Made by a program: the position numbers and the translations under genes
Assembly: GCF_000424625.1 (NCBI RefSeq)
Contig: NZ_AUKG01000002.1
Span: forward strand, 1,736,001 to 1,800,000
Direction of reading: 5' to 3'
From: Conexibacter woesei Iso977N
GTDB taxonomy: Bacteria > Actinomycetota > Thermoleophilia > Solirubrobacterales > Solirubrobacteraceae
DNA length: 64,000 nucleotides
Notes under the pieces: generated by a model
Told to the model about the DNA's origin: nothing
The model's input: the letters and a program-made list of their open reading frames with translations, nothing else
The model's database searches: none
Part shown: positions 18,108 through 24,971 of the stretch, piece by piece
Layout: each line of letters opens with the position of its first letter
Position numbering within the stretch: position 1 is the first letter of the stretch

Positions 18108-18593
18108 CTACTTGTGATGGGCCTTGCGCTGGGCCTCCAGAGCGCTGAGCACCTTGGCGCGGTCGAGGTGCAGCTCGCCCGCCAGCGCGGTCGCGCGCTT
18201 GTTCATGCGCTTGGTCGCATTGGCCTTGGGGCGCTTGACCTTCTTGGCCGCGGCGCCCCGGCGCGCGGGCAGGTTGGTCCGGTCGCAGGTCAGCGGGGCG
18301 ACACGGCAGGCCATGATCGCGGTGCGCTCGTCGGCGGTCAGCGTGCCCTTGCTGACGCGTTGATCCAGGCGGTCCTTCAGCAGCGCGCCCTGCGCCGCCT
18401 GGAGCTGGTTGTCGGACACTCCGAGGCGCTGGGCCAGCTCGGCGCGCCGAGCGTCGATCTTGGCGCGCTTCTGCCCCATCGTCTGCGGCGGCTTCCTGCT
18501 CGGCGTCGCCGCGGCAACGCCCGTGTAGGCAACGGCGCCGCCGGCAAGGAGCGCCGACGCGGTCGCGGTGGCCAGGGTCTTGGTGAACGGCAT
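18108..18593 (-). CDS. Secreted protein linked to two-component system (unknown)
   Basis: 161 residues. A signal peptide covers about 1-29 ([19 protein letters not shown], cleavage near GVAAA). The mature part is basic and helical, with short repeats of a Leu-heptad type ([40 protein letters not shown]) and a Cys pair ([12 protein letters not shown]) that could form a disulfide. The two helical repeats each end in an L-x-(V/L)-(S/D)-x-x-(Q/K) turn, loosely like small helix-bundle chaperones such as Spy/CpxP; that is only a shape comparison. It ends 10 bp before the response-regulator start and reads as the first gene of a three-gene unit. A role as signal modulator of the kinase is inference. 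Start chosen for its signal peptide. Confidence 0.68.
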   Translation of the reverse strand: MPFTKTLATATASALLAGGAVAYTGVAAATPSRKPPQTMGQKRAKIDARRAELAQRLGVSDNQLQAAQGALLKDRLDQRVSKGTLTADERTAIMACRVAPLTCDRTNLPARRGAAAKKVKRPKANATKRMNKRATALAGELHLDRAKVLSALEAQRKAHHK

Positions 18594-18643
18594 GCCTGTC
18601 AGGCTGCCCGCCCTTCTTGTGGCCTCTATGAGACCTGCCCAAC

Positions 18644-18649
18644 TAGGAT
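18644..18649 (+). promoter_or_regulatory. -10-like hexamer of the phosphomannomutase operon
   Basis: TAGGAT, 8 nt before ATG 18658; no Shine-Dalgarno lies in the spacer. Confidence 0.5.
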
Positions 18650-18657
18650 GGGCGGCG

Positions 18658-20046
18658 ATGAGCGTCCCCGCCGAGATCTTCAAGGCCTATGACATCCGCG
18701 GCATCCACGGCGAGCAGCTGGGGCCGGATGATGCTGAGCAGATCGGTCGCGCGTTCGCGCGGGTGATCGCGGAGCTGGAGGGCAAGCCCGTCGGCGAGCT
18801 GCGGCTGGGCCTGGGTCGCGACATGCGGCTGACCGCACCCGAGATGGCCGCGCGCTACCGCGCCGGGATGGTCGCCGAGGGCGCGCACGTGATCGACGCG
18901 GGCCAGGTCGGGACCGAGATGTTGTACTTCCTGGTCGGCTCGCGTGAGCTCGACGGCGGGCTGATGTGCACCGCGTCGCACAACCCGAAGGCCTACACGG
19001 GCGCCAAGCTCGTCAAGAGGGGCGCGATCGCCTTGTCGGGCGACGAGGGGATCCAGGACATCCGCAGGCTCGTGGACGCCGGGCTCGGGGAGCCCGACGC
19101 CGCCGCGGCCGGGTCCGCCGAGGAGGTCGACATCTACGAGGAGTTCCAGGCCGCCGCGCTCGGGACGATCGACCCGGCCAACGTCAAGCCCCTGAAGGTC
19201 GTCGTCGACGGCGGCAACGGGATGGCGGGGCCGATGGCCGGCCCGGTCCTGCGCGGGCTCGGCCTCGAGCTGGTCGAGACGTACTTCACGCCCGACGGCA
19301 ACTTCCCCGACCACGAGCCCAACCCGTTGTTGGAGGAGAACCGCAGGTTCATCGTGGACAAGGTCGTCGCCGAGGGCGCCGACCTCGGGATCGCCTGGGA
19401 CGGCGACGCCGACCGCTGCTTCTTCATCGACGACACCGGCCGGTTCGTGGACGGCGACTTCCTGACGGCGATCCTCGCCGAGCACCTGCTGGCCAAGCCG
19501 GGCAACGCCGGCGCCGACATCCTCTACGACGCGCGCGCATCCCGGGCGGTCGCGGACACCGTCGAGGCCGCGGGCGGCAAGGCGCACATCAACCGCGTGG
19601 GCCACGCGTTCTTCAAGACGCGCATGCGCGACGAGGGCGCGATCTTCGGCGGCGAGGTGTCGGGCCACTACTACTTCCACGACTTCTACAACGCGGACTC
19701 GGGGACGCTGCCGGCGCTGCTGGTGCTGGAGAAGCTGAGCGTCGAGGGCAAGAGGATGTCCGAGCTGCTGGAGCCGTTCAAGGCCAAGTACTTCATCTCG
19801 GGCGAGATCAACTCCGAGGTCAGCGACGCGGCCGCGAAGATGACCGAGCTGGAGGAGCACTACGGCTCGCAGCCGGGCGCCGAGGTGACGCACGTCGACG
19901 GCGTGTCGGTCGACTTCGAGGACTGGCACTTCAACGTGCGCCCGTCGAACACCGAGCCGCTGCTGCGCCTGACGCTGGAGTCGCTGGTCTCCGAGGCCGA
20001 CATGGTCGCCAAGCGCGACGAGGTCCTCGGCCGGATCCGCGCGTGA
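18658..20046 (+). CDS. manB: Phosphomannomutase/phosphoglucomutase
   Basis: 462 residues, normal for the bacterial PMM/PGM alpha-D-phosphohexomutase family that interconverts mannose-6-P/1-P and glucose-6-P/1-P for sugar-nucleotide supply. Four domains: start FKAYDIRGIHGE; the phosphoserine loop TASHNPKAYTG with S107; the metal loop WDGDADRCFF near 246-255; sugar-binding GGEVSGHYYF near 331-340; and the phosphate-binding loop RPSNTEPLLRL near 428-438. All are intact. It heads a three-gene overlapping run with an MBL-fold hydrolase and a GNAT. Start ATG 18658 follows a TAGGAT hexamer. PMM versus PGM preference cannot be settled by eye. Confidence 0.94.
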   Translation: MSVPAEIFKAYDIRGIHGEQLGPDDAEQIGRAFARVIAELEGKPVGELRLGLGRDMRLTAPEMAARYRAGMVAEGAHVIDAGQVGTEMLYFLVGSRELDGGLMCTASHNPKAYTGAKLVKRGAIALSGDEGIQDIRRLVDAGLGEPDAAAAGSAEEVDIYEEFQAAALGTIDPANVKPLKVVVDGGNGMAGPMAGPVLRGLGLELVETYFTPDGNFPDHEPNPLLEENRRFIVDKVVAEGADLGIAWDGDADRCFFIDDTGRFVDGDFLTAILAEHLLAKPGNAGADILYDARASRAVADTVEAAGGKAHINRVGHAFFKTRMRDEGAIFGGEVSGHYYFHDFYNADSGTLPALLVLEKLSVEGKRMSELLEPFKAKYFISGEINSEVSDAAAKMTELEEHYGSQPGAEVTHVDGVSVDFEDWHFNVRPSNTEPLLRLTLESLVSEADMVAKRDEVLGRIRA

Positions 20047-21047
20047 GCGCCGGGGTGGGCGGGCCCGGCATCATCGCGCTGCCGGTCCCGACGCCGTTCG
20101 CGGTCGGGCGGGTCAACTGCTACCTGATCGAGGACGACCCGCTGACGCTGGTCGACGCGGGCCCGAACTCCGGAACGTCCTTGACCGTTCTGGAAGCCGC
20201 GTTGCGTGCACACGGTCGCGCGGTCGAAGACCTGGAGCGGATCGTGCTGACCCATCAGCACATCGACCACATCGGGTTGGCGAAGATCCTGGCGGACCGG
20301 TCGGGTGCGGAGGTCGTCGCGCTTGACGTCCTGGCGCCGTGGCTGGCGTCGTACGGCAAGCAGATCGAGGCCGACGACGTCTTCGCCGAGGAGCTGATGC
20401 TGCGCAACGGGATCCCGCGGGAGATCGGGATCGCGCTACGCGCCGTGACCGCGTCGTTCCGGGGCTGGGGCTCAGCGGTCGACGTGACGCGGACGGTGAG
20501 CGAGGGCGACGTCCTGGAGTTCGCCGCGCGCTCCTGGCGCGTGCACCGCCGGCCGGGGCACTCGCCGAGCGACACGGTCTTCCACGACGAGGCCAGCGGC
20601 GAGCTGATGGGCGGCGATCACCTGATCAAGCACATCTCCTCGAACCCGCTGATCTCACGGTCGCTGCCGGGGGACGCGCCGAGCGACGGCGGGGCGCACC
20701 GCCCGCGGGCGCTGTTGATGTACATGGACTCGCTGCGCGCGACGCGCGCGATGGACCTCAGGATCGTCTACTCCGGCCACGGCGACCCGGTCGAGGATCA
20801 CCGCGCGCTGATCGACGAGCGCTTCGAGGGCTACGAGCGCCGCGCGCACAAGATCGCCGGGATCATCGGCGACGGCGAGCCGAAGTCCGGCTTCGAGATC
20901 GCGCAGGCCATGTGGGGCAACGTCGCGGTGACGCAGGCGTTCCTGACGCTCAGCGAGGTGCTGGGGCACGTCGACCTCCTGCTGGAGCGCGGCGAGGTGG
21001 TCGAGGTCGAGTCCGACGGCGTCGTCCGCTTTGCGCCGAGCGCGTAG
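20043..21047 (+). CDS. MBL-fold metallohydrolase
   Basis: 334 residues, GTG start overlapping the mutase stop by 4 bp (GTGA). Metallo-beta-lactamase fold with the metal motif HQHIDH at 71-76 (H71, H73, D75, H76), then the downstream ligand His in RRPGHSPSDTVFHD, Asp in GGDHLI, and a late His (YSGHGDPVEDHRALID). C-terminal winged-helix-like region (PKSGFEIAQAMWGN, LSEVLGHVDLLLERGEV) as in glyoxalase-II-related and lactamase B2-type proteins. A thioester or phosphodiester hydrolase is likely; the exact substrate is unknown. A second gene overlaps its last 17 bp. Confidence 0.9.
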   Translation: MSAGVGGPGIIALPVPTPFAVGRVNCYLIEDDPLTLVDAGPNSGTSLTVLEAALRAHGRAVEDLERIVLTHQHIDHIGLAKILADRSGAEVVALDVLAPWLASYGKQIEADDVFAEELMLRNGIPREIGIALRAVTASFRGWGSAVDVTRTVSEGDVLEFAARSWRVHRRPGHSPSDTVFHDEASGELMGGDHLIKHISSNPLISRSLPGDAPSDGGAHRPRALLMYMDSLRATRAMDLRIVYSGHGDPVEDHRALIDERFEGYERRAHKIAGIIGDGEPKSGFEIAQAMWGNVAVTQAFLTLSEVLGHVDLLLERGEVVEVESDGVVRFAPSA

Positions 21048-21480
21048 CGACGAGGCCGCGGCGGTCGCCGCGCTGGTCGAGGCAGCGTTCGCGCGCCATG
21101 TCGCGGCGGTCGGGCGGCGCCCGGCGCCGATGGACGACGACCACGCGGCGCGCATCACCGCCGGCGAGCAGTACGTCCGCGACGCCGAGGACGGCACGCC
21201 CGCGCTGGCGTCCTCGATCGTGTTGGTGGACAACGGCGACCACCTGGTCGTCAACAACGTCGCGGCCCGCCCGGACCTGCAAGGACAAGGCCTCGGCCGC
21301 GACCTCCTGGCCTTCGCCGAGGACGAGGCCCGCCGCCGCGGCTTCGCCGAGATCCGTCTGCACACCAACGCGGCCATGGCGGACAACATCCTGATGTACC
21401 CCAAGCTGGGCTACACCGAGACCGGCCGCGAGACCCGCTCCGGTTTCCACCGCGTCCTCTTCATCAAGCCGCTCACCTAG
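21031..21480 (+). CDS. GNAT-family N-acetyltransferase
   Basis: 149 residues with TTG start overlapping the MBL gene by 17 bp. GNAT fold: beta strand SSIVLVDNGDHLVVNNVAA, acetyl-CoA pyrophosphate loop RPDLQGQGLGRDLL (motif A), then ARRRGFAEIRLHTNAAMADN and the tyrosine-bearing YPKLGYTETGRETR. Complete and of normal length. The substrate is unknown. The stop TAG at 21478-21480 marks the left end of the tandem duplication described at 21476-23249. Translation probably depends on the MBL reading. Confidence 0.88.
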   Translation: MRRARSDEAAAVAALVEAAFARHVAAVGRRPAPMDDDHAARITAGEQYVRDAEDGTPALASSIVLVDNGDHLVVNNVAARPDLQGQGLGRDLLAFAEDEARRRGFAEIRLHTNAAMADNILMYPKLGYTETGRETRSGFHRVLFIKPLT

Positions 21481-21580
21481 GCAACCTGGGCCTCCTGGCT
21501 CTAGCACCGCCGCGTAAGCTGCTCATAAGTCCTGAGCGCTCGCGACTTGCACGCACATCAACAACTCAGGAGGGAACATC

Positions 21581-22189
21581 ATGCACCTGTTCACCAGGAG
21601 TGTTGGGCTGCTCTCGGTCGTCGTCGCGCTGGCCTTCGCCGGCGTCGGCACGGCTGCGGCGGCAACCGCCACGGTCACCCCCGGCGGGTCCACCAGGGGT
21701 GTCGGCACCACCGGCTGGGAGCTGACCGCGACGGGCGGGGCGAGGTTCAACTGCGCCACCGGCTCGTTCAGCGCCAACCTGTTCAGCGCCACCGGCTCGC
21801 TGCCGCTGACGATCTCGACCAGCTACCAGCAGGCCTTCAGCTCGTGCAGGACGGCCGGCTTGTCCTACACGTTCCAGTGCGCGGCCACCGCGCAGCTGAG
21901 CGTGACCGCGCTGACGAACACGAGCGGCGTCACGCCGGGCACCGTCAGCGGGCTCAACTGCGTGGCGAGGCTCTCGTCGGGCTGCTCGGCGCAGATCACC
22001 GGCTCGCTGCCGGTGTCGTTCAGCAACCCAGGCAGCACGCTCACCGTCCCGATCCCGGGCCAGGCGATCGTCGTGTCGGGCTCGACCTGCGGGTCGCTGT
22101 TCCCGAACGGCCCGGCGACGTTCGCGGCCACGGGCGGCGGAGCGTTCACCTACGTCGTCTCCCCCGCCACGACCATCACGGTGGTCTAG
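21581..22189 (+). CDS. Secreted beta-rich protein, copy A of tandem pair
   Basis: 202 residues. Signal peptide about 1-27 (MHLFTRSVGLLSVVVALAFA, cleavage near TAAAA). Mature part is Thr/Ser/Gly-rich, predicted all-beta, with six cysteines in mature positions also kept in copy B (for example FNCATGSF, FSSCRTAG, SGLNCVA, SGSTCGSL). No known domain. It has a strong Shine-Dalgarno (AGGAGG, 8 nt spacer), unlike many neighbours. The paralogue 22470-23087 shares its first six residues, its leader and the same cysteines but is clearly diverged. An extracellular or wall-associated role is inferred from the signal peptide. It ends in a hairpin at 22211-22240. Confidence 0.75.
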   Translation: MHLFTRSVGLLSVVVALAFAGVGTAAAATATVTPGGSTRGVGTTGWELTATGGARFNCATGSFSANLFSATGSLPLTISTSYQQAFSSCRTAGLSYTFQCAATAQLSVTALTNTSGVTPGTVSGLNCVARLSSGCSAQITGSLPVSFSNPGSTLTVPIPGQAIVVSGSTCGSLFPNGPATFAATGGGAFTYVVSPATTITVV

Positions 22190-22210
22190 CGAGGCACATC
22201 CCCGCACCTG

Positions 22211-22240
22211 CGCCCCCGTCGCCGCGTTGCGGCGGGGGCG
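22211..22240 (+). terminator. Hairpin after secreted protein A
   Basis: Outer 8-bp stem (CGCCCCCG / CGGGGGCG) and inner CCGC/GCGG with a 3-nt bulge. No T-run. It lies 22 bp past the stop. Confidence 0.6.
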
Positions 22241-22250
22241 TGCGCGGCGG

Positions 22251-22366
22251 TCAGGCTCCGCCGATCGGGTCCTTCAGCGGGAGCATGTTGTACTTCAACA
22301 ATCTGTGGAGGAGTGGCGCCACTGCTCGGCGAGCACACTGACGGCGATAACGCGGGTCATGGCGTT
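22251..22366 (-). pseudogene. Dead fragment of the MOSC gene 3' end
   Basis: Minus-strand remnant of the last 35 or so codons of the MOSC gene at 23133. One frame reads VLAEQWRH (MOSC: ELAEQWRT), then a shift gives LLKYNMLPLKDPIGGA (MOSC: LLEYNMLPLKDPIGGA) to the same TGA. It is cut off on its 5' side at about 22366 by the next copy of the duplication. The final 44 bases are identical in both copies. Confidence 0.8.
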
Positions 22367-22469
22367 GCCTAGGCAACCTGAGCCTCCTGGCTCTGGCCCT
22401 CGCGGATAGACTGCTCTCAAGTCCTGAGCGCTCGCGACTTGCACGCACAACCTATCTAGGAGGAACCTC

Positions 22470-23087
22470 ATGCACCTGTTCACCAGGAGCATCGGCCTGC
22501 TCACCGCAGCGCTTTTCGCCTCGTTCGTCTTCGCGGGCGCCGCGTCGGCCTTGACGGTGACGGTCACCCCGTCCCCCAGCGCCATCACCGGCACAGGGAC
22601 CACCCCATGGCAGTTGACCATCCAACCCAGCGGTGGCGGGCCCACGGTGTTCACCTGCGTCAACGCCGGCTTCACGGCCACAGTCAGGAGCGCGACCGGC
22701 GCGGGACCGCTCGCGATCGCGACGAACTACCAGCAGACGTTCAGCAGCTGCAGGGTCGCGGGCATCTCGTACACCGACACCTGCTCGGGCACCGCGGTCC
22801 TCTCGGTCACCGGTGTGACGGTCTCGGGCGTCACACCGCTCACCCTCTCGTCGCTCTCGTGCACCGCCACGATCGGCGGCTGCGGGAGCGCGAGGATCAC
22901 GGGAACGATCCCCGAGACGTACAACAACACCACGAGGCAGCTGACCGTGCTGACGACGGGACAGGCACTCACCGTGAGCGGCACCACGTGCTCGAGGATC
23001 CCAAACGGCGCGGCAACGTTCGCAGCGACCGGCGGGGGGAACTTCGTCTACGCCGTCTCTCCGGCGACGACGATCGTCGCGACCTGA
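22470..23087 (+). CDS. Secreted beta-rich protein, copy B of tandem pair
   Basis: 205 residues, paralogue of the gene at 21581. Signal peptide about 1-26 (MHLFTRSIGLLTAALFASFV, cleavage near AASA). The mature part is Thr-rich and beta-like with the same cysteine positions (FTCVNAGF, FSSCRVAG, LSCTATIGGCG, SGTTCSRI) and the same ending SPATTI. Overall identity with copy A is moderate, so the duplication is old. A strong Shine-Dalgarno (AGGAGG, 7 nt spacer) precedes it. It ends in an 11-bp GCAA-loop hairpin at 23098-23123, convergent with the MOSC gene. Function unknown. Confidence 0.75.
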   Translation: MHLFTRSIGLLTAALFASFVFAGAASALTVTVTPSPSAITGTGTTPWQLTIQPSGGGPTVFTCVNAGFTATVRSATGAGPLAIATNYQQTFSSCRVAGISYTDTCSGTAVLSVTGVTVSGVTPLTLSSLSCTATIGGCGSARITGTIPETYNNTTRQLTVLTTGQALTVSGTTCSRIPNGAATFAATGGGNFVYAVSPATTIVAT

Positions 23088-23097
23088 CGTGGCCAAC

Positions 23098-23123
23098 GTC
23101 CCCGCTGCGCAAGCAGCGGGGAC
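23098..23123. terminator. Terminator with GNRA loop between convergent genes
   Basis: Perfect 11-bp stem (GTCCCCGCTGC / GCAGCGGGGAC) closed by a GCAA tetraloop, between the stops of the secreted protein B gene and the MOSC gene; can serve both strands. Confidence 0.75.
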
Positions 23124-23132
23124 ACGCCCCGC

Positions 23133-23828
23133 TCAGGCTCCGCCGATCGGGTCCTTCAGCGGGAGCATGTTGTACTCCAAGAGCTTGTGGAGGGAGGTGC
23201 GCCATTGCTCGGCCAGCTCGGGGACCGCGACCACGCGGGACAGGGCTTGGGGGTCGTGGCGGTCGCGGTAGGTGACGCGGAGGACCTCGGCGACGGTGAT
23301 GGGGCTGGTGCGGTCGAGCAGCTCGAGGGTGTCGCCGGCGGCGACGGTCCCGGTCTCGATCACCCGGAAGTAGAAGCCGGCGATCATGTCGTAGGCCATC
23401 TCGCGGGTCACGCGCTTGGTGCCCCAGCGCGCGGCGAGCTTGAAGCAGGGGCCGCGGGGTTGGGAGACCTGGACGACCACGCCGTCGTCGCCCAACCTGT
23501 AGGTGTCGCCGATGTGCACGCCGGTCTCCAGCGCGCCGTGCAGCGTGAGGTTCTCCCCGAAGGCGCCGGGTGGCATCGGCTCGGAACGCTCCAGGAGCCT
23601 CACCCAGTAGGGGAAGTGCTCGGAGGCGTAGCAGCAGATCGCCTTGTCGGGACCGCCGTGGACGGTGAGGTCGGCCTGCTCGTCGTCGTCGAAGCCGGTC
23701 GGGCTCAACGCGATCCGCGCGCCGTCCAGCACGGGCTTCTTGACGATCGCGGTCGCGACCTCGCCGTCGCGCCACGGCAACGTGCCGGCGCGACCGACCT
23801 GCAGCGAGAGGACCCGAGCGTGCGTCAT
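23133..23828 (-). CDS. MOSC-domain protein, YiiM-like
   Basis: 231 residues, close to E. coli YiiM (molybdenum-cofactor enzyme that reduces N-hydroxylated bases). Seen: SPTGFDDDEQADLTVHGGPDKA in two stretches, matching the GLEGDEQAEKKVHGGPDRA region; PPGAFGENLT; and QPRGPCFKL with C128, the likely molybdenum-ligand cysteine. The C-terminus is a helical tail (LAEQWRTSLHKLL). The ATG overlaps the stop of the upstream glycosyltransferase by 4 bp. An old duplication has copied its last 35 codons to 22251-22366. Detoxification of N-hydroxy compounds is inferred from family resemblance. Confidence 0.88.
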   Translation of the reverse strand: MTHARVLSLQVGRAGTLPWRDGEVATAIVKKPVLDGARIALSPTGFDDDEQADLTVHGGPDKAICCYASEHFPYWVRLLERSEPMPPGAFGENLTLHGALETGVHIGDTYRLGDDGVVVQVSQPRGPCFKLAARWGTKRVTREMAYDMIAGFYFRVIETGTVAAGDTLELLDRTSPITVAEVLRVTYRDRHDPQALSRVVAVPELAEQWRTSLHKLLEYNMLPLKDPIGGA

Positions 23829-24847
23829 GCGAGAACGCGGGACATCGTCGCATCCACGGCGGCGGCCGTCGCCGCCCAGGTCAGCGGCGCCGCGCGCGGC
23901 GGGCCCGCGGCGCGCCAGGGCTCCGGGTCGTCCAGGACGCGCTCCAGCGCGCCCGCGACCGCCTCGGCGTCGAGCGGGTCGACCAGCAGCGCCGCGTCCC
24001 CGCACACCTCCGGCAGCGCGCCGCGGTCGGCGGCCACGACCGGGACGCCCGCCGCCAGCGCCTCCAGCGCCGTCAGCCCGAAGCCCTCGTACAGCGACGG
24101 CAGCACGAACGCCGCCGCGCCCGCGTACAGCCCGGGCAGGAGCGCGTCGTCGACGTGCCCGAGCGCGCGCACGCCCGCGCTGTCGTCCTCGGCCCGGAAC
24201 TGCGGGCGGTCGCCGCCGGCGGCGACGAGGTCCACCCCGCGCTCGGCCAGGCGCCGCGCGGCGAGGTCGAGCACCCCGAGGTTCTTGCGCGCCGTGCGCG
24301 AGGCGACGGTCAACACGTAGGGCTTGCTCGTCAGGCCCAGCGCCGCGCGGGCCGCCGCGGCGTCGGCGTGCGGGGTGAAGCGCGGGTCGACGCCGCCCGG
24401 CACGACGTCCACGCGGGACTCCGGGACGCCGAGCAGCTCGACGACCTCGTTGCGGGAGAACGCCGAGGGCGTGACGATCCGCGCCGCATGGCGCGCGATC
24501 CGCGGCAGCACCGCGCGCTGCCAGCGCACGTAGAGCGACGAGTACCAGGCGGGTTCGCGCAGCGGCGCGACGTCGTGCAGGACCACCACCGTCCGGCGCG
24601 AGGCCAGCGGCGCGAGGTTCGCCGGGCAGAGGATCGCCTCCGCGCGCGCCGCGGCCGCCTGCGCCGGCAGGACGAACTGCTCCCACGCATGCCCCGCGCG
24701 GTGCGCGAGCGCCGGCGGCGGCTGTGCGACGACGTAGCGCTCCGGGTTCAGCGCCGGGAGCCGCGCCGTGAGCTCACGCGCCCACCGCTCGACCCCGCCC
24801 AGCTCCGGCCGCGCGGCCGCGCGGGCATCGATGACGACACGCCCCAT
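23825..24847 (-). CDS. GT4-like glycosyltransferase (group 1)
   Basis: 340 residues. GT-B fold: N-terminal acceptor domain begins VIDARAAARPELGGVERWAR; HDVAPLREPAWYS; central PSAFSRNEVVELLGVPESRV and VVPGGVD. C-terminal donor domain has TVASRTARKNLGVL, YEGFGLTALEALAAGVPVVA (the GT4 EX7E-type motif) and CGDAALLVDP. Likely transfers a hexose or mannose from a sugar nucleotide to an envelope glycan or natural product. It is the first gene of a pair with the MOSC gene (ATGA overlap). Start ATG 24847 was chosen because it gives the usual short lead to the Gly-rich loop. Confidence 0.88.
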   Translation of the reverse strand: MGRVVIDARAAARPELGGVERWARELTARLPALNPERYVVAQPPPALAHRAGHAWEQFVLPAQAAAARAEAILCPANLAPLASRRTVVVLHDVAPLREPAWYSSLYVRWQRAVLPRIARHAARIVTPSAFSRNEVVELLGVPESRVDVVPGGVDPRFTPHADAAAARAALGLTSKPYVLTVASRTARKNLGVLDLAARRLAERGVDLVAAGGDRPQFRAEDDSAGVRALGHVDDALLPGLYAGAAAFVLPSLYEGFGLTALEALAAGVPVVAADRGALPEVCGDAALLVDPLDAEAVAGALERVLDDPEPWRAAGPPRAAPLTWAATAAAVDATMSRVLA

Positions 24848-24971
24848 GCCCGCCCGAGTATGACGGCGACCCCGGAGCCCCGGCGCTCCGGGAAGGCGTG
24901 GCGGCGGGCGGAGTCGTGGGCGCGAGCGTGCAGCGCAACCTCTGGGGTCCGGTGAGCGTTTCAATGGGCAC

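Larger units (their letters stand above)
21476..22366. repeat. Tandem duplication unit, copy 1
   Basis: About 890 bp holding a promoter/leader, a secreted-protein gene and the last 35 codons of a MOSC gene. It aligns end to end with 22368-23249. Start block cctaggcaacctg and end block near acgcgggtca are seen in both copies. Confidence 0.85.
22368..23249. repeat. Tandem duplication unit, copy 2
   Basis: About 882 bp; same order as copy 1 (leader, secreted-protein gene, end of MOSC). The MOSC part here is the intact gene's own 3' end. Shared exact blocks: 31 nt of leader (22419-22449 = 21527-21557) and 44 nt of the MOSC end. Confidence 0.85.

Noticed and set aside
22295-22681. Minus-strand frame over the start of secreted protein B as a gene
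   Set aside because: It is antisense to a gene with signal peptide and Shine-Dalgarno; only its end resembles MOSC and that is explained by the dead fragment.
24871-24892. 8-bp GC hairpin between the glycosyltransferase and the secreted-protein gene
   Set aside because: It lies between divergent start codons where a terminator makes little sense and may be chance at this GC content.
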